From assembly GCF_002160145.1 (NCBI RefSeq), contig NZ_NFKA01000019.1, positions 1 to 64,000 of the forward strand: a DNA stretch of 64,000 bases, in the 5' to 3' direction. The notes under the pieces were generated by a model. It was given only the letters and a program-made list of their open reading frames with translations, was not told the DNA's origin and searched no databases. This document shows positions 9,260 through 16,979 of the stretch, piece by piece. Every line of letters starts with the position of its first letter. Within the stretch, counting starts at the first letter, position 1. The DNA is from Gemmiger sp. An194 (lineage in GTDB: Bacteria; Bacillota; Clostridia; Oscillospirales; Ruminococcaceae). Made by a program: the position numbers and the translations under genes.

Positions 9260-10042
9260 ATGTGGGGTAAAATTGGAGAATTCGTTTGTGCGAATTGGCT
9301 TAATATCCTGCTTGTTGTAGTTGGTGCTTCAGCCTTCTTTGTGTATTGGGCGCAGGAACGCCGAAAAATTTCGGAAGCAGCTTCGTTGATTATTATGCAA
9401 ATTGAAGATTTGCAGAAAAGAATCAGAGAAATTGGTTCGTATATTTCGGAAGGCATTTTAAATGATTCGGCTTTTTACGAATCGCAGATTCTTTTTAAGA
9501 CAGATTACTGGAACCAGTATAAGCATTATTTTATTCGAAAATTGGATTCTTTCAGTTTTAACACTATTGATGAATTTTATAATTGTGCCACTGAAATTCT
9601 TGAGCAGCAGGAATTGATGAAAAGCCTGCAGAAAAATTATTTTTTCTACACGCAGCAAATGATTATTCAGATGGAAGGAATTGCGGTTTTACAGGCTTTG
9701 AATTCAAGTACCCAAAATCCAGCTGATTTCAGTGCTGCAGTGAACGGGTTAATTGCAACTATTCCGAATGGCATGAGTGCCGAACAGAAACAAGCCGTAG
9801 AAAATTTACTGAAACAAGTCAGCTTTGTAAATCGGAATAGGGATTACGACCAATTCTGGAGCCTTTACAATAAAGAGAAACAAGATATCACTGCAGCAGT
9901 GAACAGAGGTGCCCTTGATAGATATACTCCCATGCAAATAAGAATTAGTATAGAAAATGCATTAAAGAAGCTGAATTCCATTTCTGTAATTGGATGCGAA
10001 GGGTACGTCAAAATGAAAAAAATGGCAGGGAGAAAAATTTAA
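9260..10042 (+). CDS. Membrane-anchored coiled-coil protein of unknown function
   Basis: The 260-residue protein has one N-terminal membrane segment (about residues 10-30, LNILLVVVGASAFFVYW). It is followed at once by a charged helix (AQERRKISEAASLIIMQIEDLQ) and a largely helical cytoplasmic part rich in Q, E and K. The short N-terminus and positive residues after the helix suggest N-out, C-in topology. It starts six bases after the preceding frameshifted gene, with AAGGTGAGA upstream, so the two are probably one unit. I do not recognise a family. In a defence island, a single-helix protein with a helical cytosolic domain could be a membrane effector, but that is inference from place and shape only. 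Confidence 0.65.
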   Translation: MWGKIGEFVCANWLNILLVVVGASAFFVYWAQERRKISEAASLIIMQIEDLQKRIREIGSYISEGILNDSAFYESQILFKTDYWNQYKHYFIRKLDSFSFNTIDEFYNCATEILEQQELMKSLQKNYFFYTQQMIIQMEGIAVLQALNSSTQNPADFSAAVNGLIATIPNGMSAEQKQAVENLLKQVSFVNRNRDYDQFWSLYNKEKQDITAAVNRGALDRYTPMQIRISIENALKKLNSISVIGCEGYVKMKKMAGRKI

Positions 10043-10097
10043 TAAAGTAGTGTGGTGTTGTTTTTGTATCATTCTTGATGCGTAAAAGCGCACTGGA

Positions 10098-10134
10098 GAA
10101 AATTGGAACAGCTGCCGGCTGTGTGAGCGGCTGT
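10098..10134 (+). pseudogene. Remnant of an hsdS 3' end
   Basis: The bases read as the end of an HsdS gene with a small deletion: LEQL then LCERL-stop. They align with the real hsdS tail at 8487-8525, which encodes LEQLLPLCEGLK. The stretch AATTGGAACAGCTG differs from AACTGGAACAGCTG by one base. AGAGGAAG and an ATG follow the stop, like the start region of a lost downstream gene. Confidence 0.5.
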
Positions 10135-10348
10135 AGAGAGGAAGTAAAATGGCGAAAAGACTACCGAAGGCGTTTTAAGTTGTGTGATGAAAGATTGAGA
10201 AATGCAATAAAAAATATAGTGTCGTGATCCTTTTAAGTAATGCTAAAAGCTGTGGAAATATATAATTTTCTTGCGAATTTCTACCGAATATATTATTGCT
10301 GTGCAAAAGCATATAAGATATTTGAATAAATTTTAGTGGCATGGCCGC

Positions 10349-10390
10349 ATAAACCAAATGCTCTGCAAGATGGCAGAGCATTTGGTTTAT
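10349..10390 (+). repeat. Perfect 18-base inverted repeat with 6-base loop
   Basis: ATAAACCAAATGCTCTGC pairs perfectly with GCAGAGCATTTGGTTTAT around the loop AAGATG. It could act as a transcription terminator for the upstream unit, though no long T tract follows on either strand. It could also be an end or target of a mobile element. Confidence 0.7.
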
Positions 10391-10589
10391 CGATATATAA
10401 ATTAATAATATGAATAGAGAACTCGGAGGGAAATGAAGGGGTAGGATAGTACCTGTTACTAAGATTGGGAAATGGGCATTAAATAATGAAGTTCTTCTGC
10501 GAATTTGCACAGTGTAGGATTGTTAGTTTAAGGTTATGGAGAAAACACTTTTGAAGAATTAAAACAATAAAATAGAGTGGGGGAGAACT

Positions 10590-11528
10590 ATGTCTTTAGA
10601 GAATCAATATCGAGAATTGTTTGATAAGGAAATTGTTCAGAAAAGTAAAGGCATTATCTTTTCGTTTTGTCCCATCAAGAACAAGTATCAGTTCAATCCA
10701 TATGCCCATGCGGTTTCTGAATCTGCCGTAGAAGACTTGGCAACGTTAATGCGTCACAACTTACTGTTTTATGCATTTGGAGAGGAAGAGGTTGTCCGGC
10801 TTTATCAAGAAGATCTATTTGAGTCACTAGAAAATGCGGCAAAGTATGCTTATAAACAGAGACTTCCCAAACGAGCTGATATAACAGATGGCTTACCAAG
10901 CGAAGCTTTATTAGATTTGCTAATACAAATATATAATCCAAACGCATATAAGCTTGCGGTTCGAACAATATTGAGACAGGATGATAACAATGAAATAAAA
11001 GGATATGACCTTTCATATTTCACAAAGGATCAAACAGGTGTTTCGTTATGGCTTGGACAAGCAAAGCTAGGTGGGAAAGATTACTGTAAGTCTAGTATTA
11101 GCAAAGATCTTTTGAGCAAATACACTAAAGAATATTTGGCTAAACAAATTTACTTTATATGCGACAAACGAATCGAAATTACAGATGATGCAAAAGAGAT
11201 TTTGGCTGCAATCAATCGTATTAATGCAATTATGATTGATAAAGACGATTCCCGCCGCATCGATGCTCTGATTGAGCATTTTCAGAAAAGTAATATAAAG
11301 ATCCGAATCCCATGTCTGCTCGCATATGGCGAAAATAGTGTATATTTTGACGCAAAAGATATTTTTGATAAAATTCAAATAGAAGTAGAATCGATTCGGC
11401 AGTATTACGCAAAACAGGCTTACTCATTTGAACAAATTGCTCCGGAAATAATTTTTTATATATTTCCTATAGAAAGTGTTGAAAGATTGAGAGATAAGGA
11501 GCGAGGATTCTATGCAGGACTATGTTAG
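10590..11528 (+). CDS. hamA: Hachiman anti-phage system nuclease HamA (DUF1837)
   Basis: HamA is the DNA-degrading effector of Hachiman; its partner helicase HamB releases it when DNA integrity is compromised. The 312-residue length, immediate overlap with a large helicase gene, and the C-terminal PEIIFYIFPIESVERLRDK are typical of DUF1837. The nuclease region is EIKGYD (Asp140) followed by SLWLGQAKLGG, giving D-X16-QxK with Gln157 and Lys159. As I recall, most relatives carry Glu (a GEVK or GEAK type motif) where this one has Gln, so activity may differ; QxK variants do occur in active PD-(D/E)xK enzymes such as Mrr. The start is set by GGGGGAG six bases upstream. It overlaps hamB by 17 bases. 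Confidence 0.85.
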   Translation: MSLENQYRELFDKEIVQKSKGIIFSFCPIKNKYQFNPYAHAVSESAVEDLATLMRHNLLFYAFGEEEVVRLYQEDLFESLENAAKYAYKQRLPKRADITDGLPSEALLDLLIQIYNPNAYKLAVRTILRQDDNNEIKGYDLSYFTKDQTGVSLWLGQAKLGGKDYCKSSISKDLLSKYTKEYLAKQIYFICDKRIEITDDAKEILAAINRINAIMIDKDDSRRIDALIEHFQKSNIKIRIPCLLAYGENSVYFDAKDIFDKIQIEVESIRQYYAKQAYSFEQIAPEIIFYIFPIESVERLRDKERGFYAGLC

Positions 11529-13904
11529 TCAATTACTCCTGGCAATAAACAATTACAATCCCGATGATACTGAATCTGTTAATGTATTACGCGACCTTGT
11601 TTGCTGGATTTCGGATAATAAAATATTAAAAAAAGATAAAATTATTGCAGAGCTCCTTTATCTTGCGTCTCAGAAAATGCGGGTATTTGGCTACAATATG
11701 CTGAATGAATTCACTGAAGAACCAATTTCTTCAACAGGATATTTAAGCAGTATCAGTGCAACATCTATAACTAATCTCTATAGATCAAAGGTCTATTCAA
11801 ACAATATTTTGGACAAAAGTCAGCAAGAGGTGATCGACCTCTTTCAAAAACTTCCTGTCCGAAGACTGCTTGTTAGTGCGCCCACTTCTTATGGAAAAAC
11901 ATTTCTAATGCGAGAAATTGTTTTTTTAAATAAAGACAAATATCGTAATGTTCTATTGGTTTTTCCAACTGTTGCCTTACTACTGGAAAATGCCAGAATG
12001 ATGCAGAAATTTGTTTTGGACAATGAGCTAGACTACGAAATTATTAAAACAGTTGATGTGGCGCTTGATAATGAAAAGAAATATATATTTGTCTTTACTC
12101 CGGAGCGGGCACTGCAACTAATTGCGGCTTTTCCGGATTTATGTATAGATTTCTTTTTCTTTGATGAAGTTTATAAAATTGATGAAGACTATTACACAGA
12201 TGGTACCGAGGAAGATGAAGATAAAAAAAGTGTAAGAAGCTTGCGAAAACCGAAGACAGGAGAATCGGCACAAGAATTCCTGAATGAAGACAGAGGAAAA
12301 ACATTTCGGATAGCATTGTATTTGCTCGCCAAAAGAGTTAGTGAATATTACCTCGCAGGACCTAATTTGTCCCAAGAAAATTTTGGGATAGGCATGATTC
12401 GTTTTTTGCGTTGTAATCAGATCACAGTAAAAGAAATTAACTTTGAACCTACTTTGAGAATTGCGGTCAATGCTTATAATGCAAAGATTGAAGAGAAAAT
12501 GCCGGAATACTTGCCAGAATCGAAAAATACAAATTTAATTCCGTATGGAACCAAAATAAACGATCGCATCAGGGGAGTCGTCTCTTATATTGACAACAGA
12601 AAATATGGGAAAACACTGTTGTATTGTAATTCTCCACGAAAAGCTGCGGAATATTCTGTTAAATTGGCTGACAGGGTGGAGAGGGATATATATGAAAGTT
12701 ATCCTGACAGCTTTAAGTCATTTGTTCAACATATCAAAAAGGAGTATGATGTCGATCATTCTGTGGATGAATGGAGCTTTGTTCAAGTCTTAAAAAAGGA
12801 TTCGGTATACATCACGGAAAACTTCCAAAATATATTCAACAAGAAATTTTAGAACAATTCAATAATGGAACATTTGATATTATGTTTTGCACATCAACAA
12901 TTGTTGAAGGCGTAAATACCGATGCGCAAAATATGGTGATTTTAAATGCATCAAAAGGTGGAGAAAAACTTACGCCGTTTGATATTAAAAACATAAAAGG
13001 ACGAGCAGGGAGATACTATCATTGCTTTGTTGGCAGAGTGTTTTATATGTCAAAAGAACTTCTTGATATCGAAAATTCCAACTCGTTATCGCTGGATTTT
13101 GTTACATACTCCGACAAAAGTATTAGTGTAATAGATTTGGATAATGCGGATATTCAAGATCTATCGACACAGAATAAAGAAGCAAAAATTGAACGTGAAG
13201 ATATCGCAAAGAACTTTATATTACCGAAAGAGGTCTTTATCATAAACCGAACTATTTCGCGAGATAATCAAGAAAAATTAGCCCGGACGTTGCTTGATGA
13301 CACAGAGTTTTCAAAATACTCTAACTGGATCACATATTCAGTTGATATTGAAAATTTTTTGCATTTTCGTTGGATTTCAAAGATACTTGATACTTATTGC
13401 AAGGCGGGACTAATTGATGAAAGCACAGGAAAACGCTTCTCGGCAATCGCAAATAACTATTATTCAGGAGGATTTAGAGATATCCTTAAGTATGAGATTA
13501 ATATGTACCGACAGGGAAAGCGAAAGACAATGGATGACGCTTATTCTCGTGCATTTAATTCTCGCAGAGATGTTTTAGAACATAAAATTCCTAAGATATT
13601 GTCACTTTTTGAAAGCGTTATTGTTTTTGTGGCAAAGAAAAAGAATGTTAATGCTGAAAATTTTTCGTTGTCAAAAGTTTGCAGATACTATGAAACGGGA
13701 GTGAAAACCTTATTAGGCGAAGCGTTGATTGAATATGGATTTCCAACAGACGCTATCAGACGTATAGAAGAGAAACATACTGCACTAAACCATATGTCCG
13801 TTATTGAAGCAAAAAGATATTGTAGAGAACATTATCAAGCAATAAAGGAATTGCTTGATGAATATGAAAACGTTCTCTTTGTTAAAGCGATGCGAACATT
13901 TTGA
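11512..13904 (+). CDS. hamB: Hachiman helicase HamB, interrupted by a -1 frameshift
   Basis: HamB is a superfamily 2 helicase that holds HamA inactive and senses damaged or phage DNA. The first frame (to 12852) has an N-terminal helical domain, Walker A SAPTSYGKTFL (Lys129), LVFPTVALLLEN, and a DEVY box (FFFFDEVYK) in place of DExH. It then has LLYCNSPRKAAEYS near its end. The second frame (12792-13904) carries the rest of RecA domain 2: FGIHHGKLPKYIQQEIL, CTSTIVEGVNT and KNIKGRAGRYY, then a helical C-terminus. Joined by a -1 shift at 12792-12798, the product is about 797 residues with all helicase motifs in order. Without the shift, the first product lacks motifs V and VI and could not be a working helicase. 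Both halves look well conserved, with no other damage. Confidence 0.82.
12792..12798 (+). other. A_AAA_AAG heptamer at the hamB frame junction
   Basis: Zero-frame codons are TTA AAA AAG, which puts the heptamer in the phase needed for -1 slippage; the -1 frame then reads AAA AAA GGA (KKGFGIHHG). The zero frame stops 18 codons later. A TGGAG that could act as an internal Shine-Dalgarno ends 15 bases upstream. No strong downstream stem is evident. Confidence 0.6.
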
Positions 13905-14137
13905 TGAGGCTCGAGGTATTACCCTATCTTAACAACTGTGTTACTGCAGAAATCTGTTTGCTGGAGTCCATCGATTGTAAACTTCGGCTCTTTCAGTATT
14001 TCGGTGTCACTGATACAGAGGATTTGAATACTCTGAAATGGCGTGCCGGTAGATACAATAAAAGTTGCGAGTACATTAAGGAGAGTTTGGGCATATGTAT
14101 TCTGATGAAACAATGGACACTTTGTATAACTTTGTAA
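13904..14137 (+). CDS. Small hypothetical protein overlapping the hamB stop
   Basis: The ATG overlaps the hamB stop in TGATG, an arrangement that allows re-initiation. The 77 residues include LLESIDCKLRLFQYFGV and NTLKWRAGRYNKSCEYIKESLG, which look protein-like and helical; the last ten residues do not. I recognise no family. It may be the stub of a longer third gene, since another short frame (14095-14196) takes over at its end. Confidence 0.4.
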   Translation: MRLEVLPYLNNCVTAEICLLESIDCKLRLFQYFGVTDTEDLNTLKWRAGRYNKSCEYIKESLGICILMKQWTLCITL

Positions 14138-14196
14138 AACGAGCTATCCAGCGGGCAAATAAGGATTCGCTAATCGAGGCCAATGTCTGGGACTGA
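14095..14196 (+). CDS. Very short hypothetical ORF (33 residues)
   Basis: ATG at 14095 follows AAGGAG by 11 bases. The product includes LYNFVKRAIQRANKDSLIEAN, an amphipathic helix. It overlaps the end of the preceding small ORF in another frame, so the two may be pieces of one broken gene. Weak evidence. Confidence 0.25.
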   Translation: MYSDETMDTLYNFVKRAIQRANKDSLIEANVWD

Positions 14197-14242
14197 CAGA
14201 GAAACGTGCTTCCAGATCCGAGCACCTCTTCGGCATTTTGGG

Positions 14243-14299
14243 TTGTATCTTCTGCAAAATCGGCGTATACTGATATTAACTAGTATCAATTTGTATCAG
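14243..14299 (+). promoter_or_regulatory. Fic gene promoter with operator-like repeats
   Basis: TTGTAT (14243-14248), a 17-base spacer and TATACT (14266-14271) form a good promoter. Directly over the expected start lie TGATA/TATCA half-sites: an inverted pair at 14271-14288 and a further TATCAG ending at 14299. Two copies of GTATCA(A/G)TTT also stand as direct repeats ten bases apart. This is a plausible operator for the Fic protein's own C-terminal winged helix or an outside repressor. Confidence 0.45.
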
Positions 14300-14316
14300 T
14301 TTTGGAGGAGTTTTCG

Positions 14317-15483
14317 ATGGATGCTTCCTTGTTTGCGAAAATGCTTTCAGACAAAAGCATAACGGATCTAAAAAAACTGGGCTACAAATATCTTAAAGCA
14401 GATCTTCAGGAGTTTGTGGCACTTCTAAAGGAGAATTTCTATCATGAGTTGCCGCTGAACGATTTTGACGGAGAACGTATTGTTCTTTTAGAAAGCGTCA
14501 CCCAGGTCTCCTTGTCCGCAGTGCGCATTCTTCTCACTCCGCAGCGAAGCGACCACCTGTTTGGCACAAAAGCTATGGAGGATGAGATCCTTTCCACTTT
14601 CCGGATTGAACAGATCAATACTACGCGCGAAAGTGTACGGCGAGTTCTGGCGGGGCACTCCCCTCGCAATGAAGATGAGCACCGCGTTTATGGTATGAAA
14701 CGCGGCTTGGAATTTATTGCAGATCCATCTCACACGATCACCGAGGAAAATTTGTATCGGTTGTATCAGATGACGATTGGAGAGTTTTTGCCGGAAGAGG
14801 ACCAGCTTCTGCCTGGAAACCGATACCGACATGATGCGGTGTATGTGGTAGGGGCCAAAGTAGAACACACTGGTTTACCGTACTCCAAATTGCCGGAGTA
14901 TATGGCTGCGCTGATCAAGTTTGCCCAGGAGGATTCCGAAACGAATGCCCTGCTAAAGGCTACTATTCTTCATTTCTATCTGGCATATCTCCATCCCTAT
15001 TTTGATGGAAACGGACGAATGGCCCGGCTTTTGCACCTGTGGTATCTGGTACAGCAGGGGTATTCGTCTGCATTGTTTGTGCCCCTTTCCCGTTATGTGG
15101 AGGAAAGCCGCAATCGCTACTACAATGCATTTTCTCTGGTGGAGCGAAATCAGGAAATTAGTGGCATTGTGGATCTGACCCCTTTTCTTACCTATTTCAT
15201 TGAACAGGTGTATCGTCCGCTTGGCGAGAACAAGATGGGGGGGCATGCAATGGATTCCTTTAAAGAGGCTTTAGCGCAAGGGCAAATCACGGAAAAAGAA
15301 GCCGCTCTGTGGCAGTTTGTCCTTTCCTGCTATGGGGACGAAGAATTCTCTACCAAGCAGCTGGAAAAGGATTTCGGCAATGCTGCCTATGCTACCATCC
15401 GTAGTTTTGTACTGAAGTTTGAGTCCCTAGGGATGCTGGCTTCCACACGATATGGGAACCGGGTGAAATACCAGGTGATATAG
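14317..15483 (+). CDS. Fic family AMP-transferase with self-inhibitory helix
   Basis: Fic enzymes transfer AMP (or another phosphate-linked group) from a nucleotide to a target protein. The core motif HPYFDGNGRMARL (His226) is intact, matching HxFx(D/E)GNGRxxR with Y for F. The N-terminal part (about residues 80-105) contains STFRIEQINTTRESV, close to the (S/T)xxxE(G/N) inhibitory motif of class II Fic proteins, with Q at the last place. This suggests the enzyme carries its own brake and needs no antitoxin. The last 70 residues look like a winged helix (FSTKQLEKDFGNAAYATIRSFV). GGAGGAG lies six bases before the chosen ATG. It may act in defence or in growth control; the target is unknown. Confidence 0.9.
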   Translation: MDASLFAKMLSDKSITDLKKLGYKYLKADLQEFVALLKENFYHELPLNDFDGERIVLLESVTQVSLSAVRILLTPQRSDHLFGTKAMEDEILSTFRIEQINTTRESVRRVLAGHSPRNEDEHRVYGMKRGLEFIADPSHTITEENLYRLYQMTIGEFLPEEDQLLPGNRYRHDAVYVVGAKVEHTGLPYSKLPEYMAALIKFAQEDSETNALLKATILHFYLAYLHPYFDGNGRMARLLHLWYLVQQGYSSALFVPLSRYVEESRNRYYNAFSLVERNQEISGIVDLTPFLTYFIEQVYRPLGENKMGGHAMDSFKEALAQGQITEKEAALWQFVLSCYGDEEFSTKQLEKDFGNAAYATIRSFVLKFESLGMLASTRYGNRVKYQVI

Positions 15484-15485
15484 GC

Positions 15486-15526
15486 AGCCAGAGTCCACTG
15501 AATTGCCAGCGGGCTCTGGCTATTTT
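15486..15526 (+). terminator. Intrinsic terminator after the Fic gene
   Basis: AGCCAGAG pairs with CTCTGGCT (15514-15521), with further pairing possible inside, followed by ATTTTGT. It lies three bases after the Fic stop codon. Confidence 0.55.
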
Positions 15527-15657
15527 GTAATTGTGTAACGACTGACATATTTTAACGAGGGTGCCTCTTGTTTATGTTCAAATAGAGAAAAAATTTAAAA
15601 GCGCAGCACCTCGTTGATGAAGTAAAATCACAAAAGTGCGATGAACAACGAAGGATG

Positions 15658-15666
15658 TGATATAAT
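15658..15666 (+). promoter_or_regulatory. Extended -10 promoter element before 15703
   Basis: TGATATAAT is an extended -10 (TG-N-TATAAT) with no clear -35. It sits 37 bases upstream of the next gene. About 50 to 100 bases before it, AACGAGGGTGC (15554-15564) is nearly the inverse of GCACCTCGTT (15605-15614), which may be a regulatory or terminator structure. Confidence 0.4.
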
Positions 15667-15702
15667 TTTATAAAATACTGAAATACTATGGAGAAATAAG
15701 AT

Positions 15703-16938
15703 ATGGGTTCATTGCATGAAAATGATCAAAAATATCAAGAATTACATTGCTTGCAAATAGCCGTAGAGGCAAAAAAGCAACAAAAAGGTGAGTCTCGAAA
15801 AATCCTTGAGCTCTTAGATGGTGAAAATGTTTATCGTGCACATGAAGAACGTCCTGATTTTGTCAGGAGAATATCTCCTCAGAAAGAAGGGGAAAAAGGT
15901 ATCCTTCTGGGAATCGAACATTTTCGAGTAGATCACTTGGCTATTAAAAAGCATCCTAAGAAGGGGAAAAAAACTCAATCTTCGCGAATCGCTTCAGTGG
16001 CTCCAGTTTTAGATAAAAAGAAACGCGATGTGTATGAAAAATGGAATAATTACTTGGATGAGAACGGAATGTTACCGGAAGAGTTTTTTGAAGAGGCGGC
16101 TCAAGATCTTTTTGATTTAGCAGGCGAACATATGCAAAAGGTGATACGCTCAAATTATCGCTCGTTGTTAGCATCCTTGCAGCAGAATCTTGAAACGCAT
16201 GTAAAGAGCATACCGACATATCAAGAAAACCTAAGAAAAATTGCACAGCCGGGAGAAAAAATTGAAATAGCACTGCTCATTGATCTCTATGCAGAATTCT
16301 TTTCTTTGATGAAATTCGATAACAAGGGTATACGCGCATGCAAGATTGGAGAAGTTCCATTGTTTTCGGAAATCATTACACTTATAGAAGGGATAATAGA
16401 AAAGTCTGCGGTTAATTATGTGATTTTGTGTCTGAATAGCTCCATAACGGAAAGAATTCCGAAAGTGTATGCTTTTCGTGTAGGCGACATGAAACGCCAA
16501 ATTCAAAAAAGGCATTTAAAACTTTACGAGTATTTAGCCATGGATTTATTATTCGAGGCTTTTAATGGACGTCCCTATGGAATAGAAAATTATTCTTTCA
16601 GTCCCATTGTCCGAGACAATGCAAGTAAAGAGATTAAAACAATGTATTCCTGTGATGTTTCCTCAATCGACGGGGAAACATTCCTTGCTGTTGCATACTA
16701 TACCGCTTGGAGGATTTTGGGATACGAGGCACACAAAAAGAATTTTTGTGCTTCGTTGTCTGATATGGCTTTTGCTCACGCAATAGCACCTGAAATTAGT
16801 GCATGGAGAAAAGTGCCCGGGAGCATATGGCAAGTGAGGCCAATTTTTAAAGTATCGAGTGGTAATGGGCGAGCGGAAAGGATAAAAGAACGTATGGAGG
16901 AGATGAAAAAAGAGTACGAAGAAGGATTTGAGCAATAA
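15703..16938 (+). CDS. Unrecognised 411-residue protein of the defence island
   Basis: No known domain is apparent. The N-terminal 110 residues are charged and Lys-rich (KKHPKKGKKTQSSR), which would suit nucleic acid contact. Residues about 110-200 are helical (KRDVYEKWNNYLDENGMLPEEFFEEAA). The C-terminal half contains alternating hydrophobic stretches such as NYVILCLNSSITERIPKVYAF and ETFLAVAYYTAWRILGY, consistent with an alpha/beta core. The end is a charged helix (RIKERMEEMKKEYEEGFE). It is AT-rich like the rest of the island and has its own promoter element and GGAG ribosome binding site. The next gene starts 41 bases downstream, so the two may be a pair. Function unknown. Confidence 0.7.
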   Translation: MGSLHENDQKYQELHCLQIAVEAKKQQKGESRKILELLDGENVYRAHEERPDFVRRISPQKEGEKGILLGIEHFRVDHLAIKKHPKKGKKTQSSRIASVAPVLDKKKRDVYEKWNNYLDENGMLPEEFFEEAAQDLFDLAGEHMQKVIRSNYRSLLASLQQNLETHVKSIPTYQENLRKIAQPGEKIEIALLIDLYAEFFSLMKFDNKGIRACKIGEVPLFSEIITLIEGIIEKSAVNYVILCLNSSITERIPKVYAFRVGDMKRQIQKRHLKLYEYLAMDLLFEAFNGRPYGIENYSFSPIVRDNASKEIKTMYSCDVSSIDGETFLAVAYYTAWRILGYEAHKKNFCASLSDMAFAHAIAPEISAWRKVPGSIWQVRPIFKVSSGNGRAERIKERMEEMKKEYEEGFEQ

Positions 16939-16979
16939 TATGACATCTTGATAATGTTTTACAGTGACCCTAAATATTG

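Larger units (their letters stand above)
10043..10589 (+). other. Gene-free stretch between the hsd region and the Hachiman operon
   Basis: AT-rich, with no convincing open frame. It holds a short remnant of an hsdS 3' end (10098-10134) and a perfect inverted repeat (10349-10390). It also contains the leader of hamA, whose ribosome binding site GGGGGAG lies at 10578-10584. Confidence 0.6.
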
